In this document: piece by piece, positions 8,001 through 12,336 of the stretch | Layout: each line of letters starts with the position of its first letter | How positions within the stretch are numbered: position 1 is the stretch's first letter | NCBI GenBank assembly: GCA_903934745.1 | Contig: CAIZOZ010000187.1 | Location: forward strand, 1-12,336 | Direction of reading: 5' to 3' | Length of the DNA: 12,336 nt | From: an uncultured cyanobacterium | GTDB lineage: Bacteria; Cyanobacteriota; Cyanobacteriia; PCC-6307; Cyanobiaceae | Notes under the pieces: model-generated | Told to the model about the DNA's origin: nothing | Database searches by the model: none | Seen by the model: only the letters and a program-made list of their open reading frames with translations | Position numbers and translations under genes: made by a program

Positions 8001-8672
8001 TCAGCGGCGAGGGGAGCGATCGAAGGGCTTCAGAGTTGTCGGTCCAGAGCCCAGCTGACCGCTGCGCAGCATGCGTTCCAGGCGCTGACCGTCATTGATC
8101 AGCGGCACGCCGGCGGCTCGATCCAGCAAGGCGCGACCCAGGTTCATCACCGGCTGGCCGGCGGTGCGTTGCAACGCATTGGTGAGCCACCAGCCCACCA
8201 CCAGGCTGCCGAAGGCCGCCCAGACCGACAGGTCGGTGACGGCAATCACACCGACCACAAAGCCGATGGCAGTCCACAGGGACAGCAGGGTGAGGATCGG
8301 TACGCCCAGGTAGGGAAGGGCGCCGAGGAAGGCGAGCAGCTGGGGCGCATGGGCGATGCCGAGGGCCCGGATCAGCACCAGCACGGGCACCCTCGCCCCG
8401 AATACCAGCCAGGCCACCAGCCAGGTGCTGGTGGCCCAGACGAGAAAGCCACTCAGAAACAGCAGCGCTTCCACCACCAGGCTGATCGCGAAGCGCAGCG
8501 GCCGCACCTGGTTGACGAACAGGATGAAGGCCTGGCCCACCGCCTGCGACAGACCCGCCAGCAGGGCGATGCCGAGGCCGATGCGGCTTAGCGGGCCGAT
8601 GGCTTCGCTGCTGAGATAGGCGGCGGCCTGAAAGCGCAGAGCTCCAGCAATCACGTCCAGCACCTCTCCCAT
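8001..8672 (-). CDS. Yip1-like polytopic membrane protein
   Basis: This 223-residue integral membrane protein has about five hydrophobic segments, near 31-53, 62-78, 80-92, 109-145 (probably two helices) and 150-167. They are preceded by a short amphipathic N-terminus and followed by a basic soluble tail ending in DRSPRR. The overall plan resembles the bacterial Yip1 family, which has no settled enzymatic role; the family match is judged from helix pattern and is not certain. The start is the ATG at 8672, with a weak GGGGGT stretch upstream. Its TGA lies 4 bases before the ATG of the 956-residue hydrolase-like gene, indicating one transcript and probably coupled translation. It may therefore help locate or assist that protein in the membrane, which is inference from context only. 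It follows lnt after a 95-base gap. Confidence 0.72.
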   Translation of the reverse strand: MGEVLDVIAGALRFQAAAYLSSEAIGPLSRIGLGIALLAGLSQAVGQAFILFVNQVRPLRFAISLVVEALLFLSGFLVWATSTWLVAWLVFGARVPVLVLIRALGIAHAPQLLAFLGALPYLGVPILTLLSLWTAIGFVVGVIAVTDLSVWAAFGSLVVGWWLTNALQRTAGQPVMNLGRALLDRAAGVPLINDGQRLERMLRSGQLGSGPTTLKPFDRSPRR

Positions 8673-8706
8673 GGCGACCCCCGAGCCTGGAGGGGTTCTA
8701 GCGGTC

Positions 8707-8721
8707 GCTGCCAGGGGCAGC
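8707..8721. other. Short inverted repeat between lnt and the Yip1-like gene
   Basis: GCTGCC (8707-8712) and GGCAGC (8716-8721) form a 6-bp perfect stem with a 3-base loop in the 95-base gap. No T-run follows on the minus strand, so it is not a clear terminator. It may be an mRNA stability hairpin. Nothing else is recognised in 8673-8767. Confidence 0.3.
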
Positions 8722-8767
8722 AGCTCAGACCGCGATCGTCACCGCCAACTCGGGCGTCGGCGCTCCA

Positions 8768-10399
8768 TCAGCGCAACGGGCGCCGCTCGAACCGGCGCGC
8801 GCTCAGCGCGGCCCCGAACAGCAGCAGCAGGGGCCACTCCCCCCAGCGGGCGTAGGGGGTCAGGGCCGAGAGCCGCTGCAGCTGCATCAGGCCGCTGCGC
8901 CGCAATCCCGGCGGTAACTGATCGCGCAGACGGCCGCGGGCATCGATCAACAGGCTGGGCCCGGTGTTGGCGGCACTGACCAGCCAGCGTCCGGTTTCGA
9001 TCGCCCGCAACTGGGCCAGGGCCTTGAACTGCTGCTGCAACAGCAGTGGATAGGGATCGAGGTTGGCACTGGCGAGCAGCCAGCCAGCCCCGGCGCGACT
9101 GGCGGCGGCCAGGGCCGCCCCATCCGAGAGCTCGTAGCAGATGGCCACCGCCACCGGTCCGGCCGGACGGGCCAGCAGGCGTGAAGCGGGTCCCGGTTCC
9201 AGGCCTCCCACCGCCGAGAGCCCTCCCCAGCGCCACAACCCCGACAGCGGCACCCATTCGCCCAGGGGCACGAGCCGGTGCTTGTCCACCCAGCCGCTGG
9301 CCAGCCGCTGGCCAGGATCAAAGCGCAGCAGGCTGCTGCGCTGGCCTTCGCCTTGCTGGCGGAACCCACCGCTGAGCACCTCGACGCCTGCGACCTCGGG
9401 CAGGGGCTGGCCCAGGGCGAGGGAACCCTCCGGCAGCACCAGGCTGCTGACGCCGCCCATCGCCGTGTCCTGCGGCACCAGCTCCTGCGGCACGCTCGCG
9501 GCCGCGGCCGCGGCACCCTGCAAGACGCCAGCTTCGGCGCTGGCTTTGAGATCATCACGTCCCAGGCCCGTGGATCCTGCCGAGCCCTCGCCGTGGCTTG
9601 CGGCGGTTGCCGTGCGGCGCTGGGCCGCCGCCAGAAAGCGCAGCAGGGCCTGCTGTTGCCGCGGTTCGAACTTGTGGCGGGTGGGGATGGCTGGCTGCAG
9701 CACCAGCAGCCGCTCCGTCGCTCCGGCCTGCGGGGCGATCGCTGCCAGGGCACTGGCCCCGGCCAGATGGGCGGCCGCCACCAGGGCCAGTCCCGCCAGC
9801 AGCCAGCGGCGCCGACCGGGGATCGGCACCAGGGCCCGCCAGAGGCACCAGGCGATCAGCAGCTGCAGGGCCGCCACGGCGCCGGCGCCCGCCAGGGCCG
9901 CCACCCCCGCCAGGAGCCGATCCCCCGGCAGGGCTGAGGAACCGAGGCCGAACCAGAACAGGGGACCACGGGCCAGTTGCACCTCCGCCAGCCCCCAGAG
10001 CAGCGAGCCGATCAGGGCGGTGCTGAAGCGACTGGCATCGAGTCGGCGTATCAAGGCCAGCCACAGGGCCACCAGAGCACCGCCGAGCAGGCCGCAGCCG
10101 AGCCAGAGGGCCAGGCAGATCGGCAGGCTCAGCGGTGGTGGCACCCCGATCCAGTCGAGCGGATGGAGCCACAGCAACCAGCGATGGCTCACCAGCACCG
10201 CCACCAGTCCCCAGAGGCCAGCCGCCAGCAGCGGCCAGCGGCCGCGTCCCAGGCCTGGAGGCGGTGAGCCGGCGAGGGCCCAGAGCAGGGCCAGGGCCGG
10301 CCACAGCAGGGGCGGTAGCCCCAGGGGCGCCAGGGACAGGCCCGCCAGCAATCCGGCGCCGCAGATGCTGACTCCCCAGAGGCGACGGTCATTGCCCAT
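8768..10399 (-). CDS. lnt: Apolipoprotein N-acyltransferase
   Basis: Lnt transfers an acyl chain from phospholipid to the N-terminal cysteine of apolipoproteins in the inner membrane, the last step of lipoprotein maturation. From the ATG at 10399 the protein has 543 residues, near the family length. The N-terminal half is hydrophobic with several membrane helices (GAGLLAGLSLAPLG is typical). The C-terminal half is the nitrilase-like catalytic domain. The Glu-Lys-Cys triad is visible as LPEGS (E324), DKHRLVPLGEW (K373) and AICYELSDG (C421). An Ala/Gly-rich, low-complexity stretch of about 50 residues sits just before the catalytic Glu and is unusual. Alternative starts are an ATG at 10450 and a TTG at 10480. 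The TTG lies 3 bases from the divergent ATG and is unlikely. Lnt is the first gene of a likely minus-strand operon. Confidence 0.9.
   Translation of the reverse strand: MGNDRRLWGVSICGAGLLAGLSLAPLGLPPLLWPALALLWALAGSPPPGLGRGRWPLLAAGLWGLVAVLVSHRWLLWLHPLDWIGVPPPLSLPICLALWLGCGLLGGALVALWLALIRRLDASRFSTALIGSLLWGLAEVQLARGPLFWFGLGSSALPGDRLLAGVAALAGAGAVAALQLLIAWCLWRALVPIPGRRRWLLAGLALVAAAHLAGASALAAIAPQAGATERLLVLQPAIPTRHKFEPRQQQALLRFLAAAQRRTATAASHGEGSAGSTGLGRDDLKASAEAGVLQGAAAAAASVPQELVPQDTAMGGVSSLVLPEGSLALGQPLPEVAGVEVLSGGFRQQGEGQRSSLLRFDPGQRLASGWVDKHRLVPLGEWVPLSGLWRWGGLSAVGGLEPGPASRLLARPAGPVAVAICYELSDGAALAAASRAGAGWLLASANLDPYPLLLQQQFKALAQLRAIETGRWLVSAANTGPSLLIDARGRLRDQLPPGLRRSGLMQLQRLSALTPYARWGEWPLLLLFGAALSARRFERRPLR
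9497..9514 (-). repeat. GC hexamer repeat inside lnt encoding poly-Ala
   Basis: Three perfect CGCGGC units in tandem encode alternating GCC and GCG alanine codons. They give a run of six Ala within the low-complexity insert before the catalytic Glu of Lnt. Repeats of this kind are prone to slippage in multiples of six bases, which keep the frame. Confidence 0.6.
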
Positions 10400-10483
10400 G
10401 GCCGAGGAGCCTAGGAAGCGCCAACCTCTCAGCAAGCCCCTTCGGGGCATCCACCCACCAGCTTCTCCGGAGGATCCCAAGCC
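10400..10483. promoter_or_regulatory. Divergent promoter region of lnt and the phasin-like gene
   Basis: This 84-base gap lies between the two divergent start codons and must hold at least one promoter, but no -10 or -35 box stands out. GCCCC (10436-10440) and GGGGC (10444-10448) form a small inverted repeat that could be a hairpin in either leader. GGAGG at 10469-10473 is a good ribosome-binding site 10 bases before the phasin-like ATG. Confidence 0.5.
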
Positions 10484-10864
10484 ATGGATCAGGGCAATCT
10501 GCTGCAGATGCTGCTGCTGCGCGGTCTCGGCACCACCTCACTGGTGACCGATCGGCTGCGTTATGTGAGCCAGGAATGGGTCAGCAGTGGCAAGGTCGAT
10601 CCCAGCCACGCCGCGGCCCTGGTTGACGACGTGCTCAAGGCGCTCCGGGGAGAGAGCCCGGAGCTCGAACAGCAGGCTGAGCGCCAGCTGGAGCGCAATC
10701 GCGATGATCTCCTGCAGGATCTGGGCCTGGCCCGTCAGCGCGAAGTGGATGAGTTGCGGGGCCGGCTGGACCGATTGGAGCGGCTGATCCGCCAGCGCGG
10801 TGGTCAGGGCTGGTTGGATGGCGCGCTTGCCGGTGTCTCCGATGAGGATCTGCCCCCTGACTGA
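10484..10864 (+). CDS. Small phasin-like coiled-coil protein
   Basis: This 126-residue soluble protein begins MDQGNLLQMLLLRGLGTTSL. It continues through a helical region with VDDVLKALRG (48-57) and ends in a charged coiled coil, VDELRGRLDRLERLIRQR (about 87-104), plus an acidic tail. The layout matches small cyanobacterial proteins annotated as phasin family, with a short hydrophobic helix followed by a heptad region containing DELRGRxDRLER. Phasins coat polyhydroxyalkanoate granules, but many cyanobacterial members lie in genomes without obvious PHA genes, so the granule role is not assured. The start is well supported by GGAGG 10 bases upstream. It is divergent from lnt and lies 63 bases upstream of the FKBP gene in the same direction, so the two may share a transcript. 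Confidence 0.72.
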   Translation: MDQGNLLQMLLLRGLGTTSLVTDRLRYVSQEWVSSGKVDPSHAAALVDDVLKALRGESPELEQQAERQLERNRDDLLQDLGLARQREVDELRGRLDRLERLIRQRGGQGWLDGALAGVSDEDLPPD

Positions 10865-10872
10865 GCCAGCTG

Positions 10873-10896
10873 GCCCTGCGGCCTCAGCCGCGGGGC
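10873..10896 (+). terminator. GC-rich hairpin after the phasin-like gene
   Basis: GCCCTGCGGC (10873-10882) pairs with GCCGCGGGGC (10887-10896) around a CTCA loop. This gives a 10-bp stem with one G-U pair, 8 bases after the phasin-like stop. No T-run follows, so termination would be partial or assisted. It could instead separate expression of the phasin-like gene from the FKBP gene 31 bases downstream. Confidence 0.45.
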
Positions 10897-10927
10897 TGCA
10901 AGAATCAGCGCCAGCAGTTCTGCGGCC

Positions 10928-11605
10928 ATGCGCGACATCCTGATCAGTTCGGCAGTCTGTGTGGCCTGTCTGTTCGTGGCGTTTGTCAGCCAGCTGGTGG
11001 CCCCATCGGCGCTGCTGCCGGCCGCGGAGGCTGCGGCCACGAGTGCTGCGGCGATCGTCCGCCCTGCGGGCGCCGCCATCGCTCAACCGCCCTCCGGCAG
11101 CGCCATCACCCCAGCCAGCCTCGCCACCGTGGTGGCTCCGCTGGAACTCGATCCTGACGACACCAACCCCCGTCTTTTCACCATGGCCTCCAGCAACGAC
11201 AGCAACGGCGAAGCGATCGCCCAGGGCGGCGCTTCCGCTCTCGGAGGTGCCATGGAAGCTCCCAAGGAAACCGTCACTTCCAGCGGTCTGCGCATCACCG
11301 ACCTGGTGGTGGGCAGCGGCGCCGAAGCGGTCAGCGGCCAGACGGTGTCGGTGAACTACCGGGGCACCCTCACCAATGGCAAGGAGTTCGACAGCAGCTA
11401 TGGCCGCGGCCCCTTCAGCTTTCCCCTCGGCGGTGGTCGGGTGATCAAGGGCTGGGATGAGGGCGTGGCTGGCATGAAGGTGGGCGGTAAGCGCCGGTTG
11501 GTGATTCCCCCCGACCTGGCCTACGGCGAGCGTGGCGCTGGTGGTGCCATCCCACCCAATGCCACCTTGATCTTCGAGGTGGCACTGCTGGCTGTCGGGG
11601 GCTGA
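10928..11605 (+). CDS. Exported or membrane-anchored FKBP-type peptidyl-prolyl cis-trans isomerase
   Basis: This 225-residue protein speeds cis-trans isomerisation of prolyl bonds during protein folding. An uncharged hydrophobic segment (5-24) and an Ala-rich stretch with AEA (33-35) form a plausible signal peptide or anchor. The protein would then act in the periplasm or thylakoid lumen. An Ala/Ser-rich linker runs to about 110, followed by one FKBP domain (about 116-223). Most residues lining the FKBP12 active site have counterparts: Y144 (VNYRG), F154-D155 (EFDSS), F165, V172-I173 (RVIKGW), W176, Y199 (LAYG) and F216 (IFEVALL). The domain should therefore be active. The long linker sets the domain away from the membrane. 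Ribosome binding upstream of the ATG is weak. It may be co-transcribed with the phasin-like gene. It resembles the single-FKBP exported proteins common in cyanobacteria. Confidence 0.93.
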   Translation: MRDILISSAVCVACLFVAFVSQLVAPSALLPAAEAAATSAAAIVRPAGAAIAQPPSGSAITPASLATVVAPLELDPDDTNPRLFTMASSNDSNGEAIAQGGASALGGAMEAPKETVTSSGLRITDLVVGSGAEAVSGQTVSVNYRGTLTNGKEFDSSYGRGPFSFPLGGGRVIKGWDEGVAGMKVGGKRRLVIPPDLAYGERGAGGAIPPNATLIFEVALLAVGG

Positions 11606-11845
11606 ACCGCGGCCTGGTGGCGGCTTGGTCACCCCGATGGCCGTGATCGTTAGGATCACAGCGCTGGGATTGTCCCCTGGCTGGCTATTCCCCTGGCCCT
11701 CGGCTCCACTGGCCAGTGACCTCTTGCTCTGAGGCCAATCTGCCCAGGCCCAAGCCGTTCAGGGTCAGGTTGTGCCAGTGATGACCCGATGCCTGCGGCA
11801 TCGAGTTGCCCCCTTTCTTTCCCATACGCCCCTTCACCAACCCCC
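11606..11845. promoter_or_regulatory. Gene-free 240-base region upstream of sodB
   Basis: No convincing gene lies here. It holds two perfect inverted repeats. GTGATC/GATCAC (11643-11648 and 11654-11659) has a 5-base spacer. CGATGCC/GGCATCG (11787-11793 and 11797-11803) has a 3-base loop and ends 42 bases before the sodB ATG. The first could be an operator or a weak terminator for the FKBP gene. The second could be a leader hairpin or operator for sodB. A TAGGAT at 11651-11656 is a weak -10 candidate without a well-spaced -35. No purine-rich ribosome site precedes the sodB ATG. Confidence 0.5.
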
Positions 11846-12336
11846 ATGGCTCACCAGCTGCCCGCGCTGCCCTACGACCTCGACGCGCTCGAGCCCCACA
11901 TCTCCCGCTCCACCCTCGAGTTTCACCACGGCAAGCACCACGCCGCCTACGTGACCAACCTCAACAACCTGGTGGCCGGCACCGACCTTGAAGGCAAGAG
12001 CCTCGAGGACACCGTCACCGCCGTGGCCGGTGACGCCGCCAAGGCCGGCATCTTCAATAACGCCGCCCAGGTCTGGAACCACAGCTTCTACTGGCAGTGC
12101 ATCAAGGCCGGTGGCGGTGGCGCCCCCACCGGTGATCTGGCCGCAAAAATTGATGCCGACTTCGGCAGCTTCGACGCCTTCAAGGAGCAGTTCACGACCG
12201 CCGGCGCCACCCAGTTCGGCAGTGGCTGGGCCTGGCTGGTGCTGGATGGCGGCACGCTCAAGATCACCAAAACCGCCACTGCCGACCTGCCCCTGGCCCA
12301 CGGTCAGAAGGCCCTGCTGACCATGGATGTCTGGGA
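11846..12336 (+). CDS. sodB: Iron superoxide dismutase, N-terminal part (3' end outside window)
   Basis: SodB converts superoxide to oxygen and hydrogen peroxide in the cytoplasm. The visible 163 residues cover most of the ~200-residue family length. The N-terminal helical hairpin domain begins MAHQLPALPYDLDALEPHIS. The C-terminal alpha/beta domain includes FGSGWAWLVLDGG. Three of the four metal ligands are present: H27 in FHHGKHH, H79 in VWNHSFYW and D161 in MDVW. The fourth, in the expected DVWEHAY motif, lies beyond the window. Q75 in NNAAQVWNH is the second-sphere glutamine position of Fe-type enzymes; Mn-type enzymes usually have Gly there and a Gln elsewhere. It therefore looks like Fe-SOD, though metal use cannot be proved from sequence. 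Freshwater and some coastal Synechococcus/Cyanobium strains use Fe-SOD, while many open-ocean strains rely on Ni-SOD. Confidence 0.95.
   Translation, partial: MAHQLPALPYDLDALEPHISRSTLEFHHGKHHAAYVTNLNNLVAGTDLEGKSLEDTVTAVAGDAAKAGIFNNAAQVWNHSFYWQCIKAGGGGAPTGDLAAKIDADFGSFDAFKEQFTTAGATQFGSGWAWLVLDGGTLKITKTATADLPLAHGQKALLTMDVW

Noticed and set aside
5885..8098. Very long plus-strand open frame (737 codons) opposite the hydrolase gene
   Set aside because: It is Gln/His/Arg/Ala-rich with no recognisable domain, and lies antisense to a protein with membrane helices and catalytic motifs. High GC makes such shadow frames common.
10400..10480. N-terminal extension of Lnt from TTG 10480 or ATG 10450
   Set aside because: The TTG lies 3 bases from the divergent gene's ATG and covers its ribosome site. 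The extra residues show no Lnt-like features. ATG 10399 starts just before the first membrane helix. The ATG at 10450 remains possible.
9141..10547. Plus-strand open frame of 468 codons opposite lnt
   Set aside because: The translation is Arg/Pro/Ser-rich without domain motifs, while the minus strand encodes Lnt with an intact triad.
10538..11659. Minus-strand open frame of 373 codons opposite the phasin-like and FKBP genes
   Set aside because: It is antisense to two well-supported genes and shows no family signature.
11656..11847. Small minus-strand open frame upstream of sodB (63 codons)
   Set aside because: It overlaps the sodB start, has no recognisable motif and no clear ribosome site.
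1..12336. CRISPR array, tRNA, rRNA, insertion sequence or prophage
   Set aside because: No regularly spaced direct repeats, cloverleaf sequences, transposase motifs or phage genes were seen. Genes are housekeeping or signalling with uniform composition.

Overview
The window looks like the chromosome of a high-GC unicellular cyanobacterium of the Synechococcus/Cyanobium type. Three things support this. The cyanobacterial palindrome HIP1 (GCGATCGC) occurs at least eight times in 12.3 kb. A cyanobacterial-style phasin-like protein and an anchored FKBP isomerase are present. Coding is dense, GC-rich and has short gaps. The species cannot be fixed from the sequence. No tRNA, rRNA, CRISPR array, transposase or prophage gene was seen.

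Layout. Positions 1-2086 (+) hold the 3' end of a PAS-domain gene and a PAS-GGDEF-EAL gene, joined by a 4-nt GTGA overlap. Facing them on the minus strand (5055 down to 2132) are a FIST-domain sensor gene and a GAF-GGDEF-EAL gene, joined by a 4-nt ATGA overlap. The two pairs meet tail to tail across a hairpin. The sensor genes probably detect signals, and the coupled enzymes probably make or break cyclic di-GMP. FIST plus a co-cistronic c-di-GMP enzyme resembles NosP-type nitric-oxide or heme sensing systems, but ligand and output are not shown here.

Positions 5126-10399 (-) hold three membrane or envelope genes in the same direction: apolipoprotein N-acyltransferase (lnt), a Yip1-like polytopic membrane protein, and a 956-residue membrane-anchored protein. 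The last has an alpha/beta-hydrolase core and a C-terminal segment whose motif order suggests a circularly permuted papain-like (NlpC/P60, YiiX or LRAT-like) fold. This protein is the least explained and most interesting gene in the window.

Positions 10484-12336 (+), divergent from lnt, hold a small phasin-like coiled-coil protein, an N-terminally anchored FKBP peptidyl-prolyl isomerase, and the 5' part of an iron superoxide dismutase gene (sodB) that runs off the end. A 240-base gap before sodB contains two short perfect inverted repeats but no gene. No gene-free stretch exceeds 300 bases.
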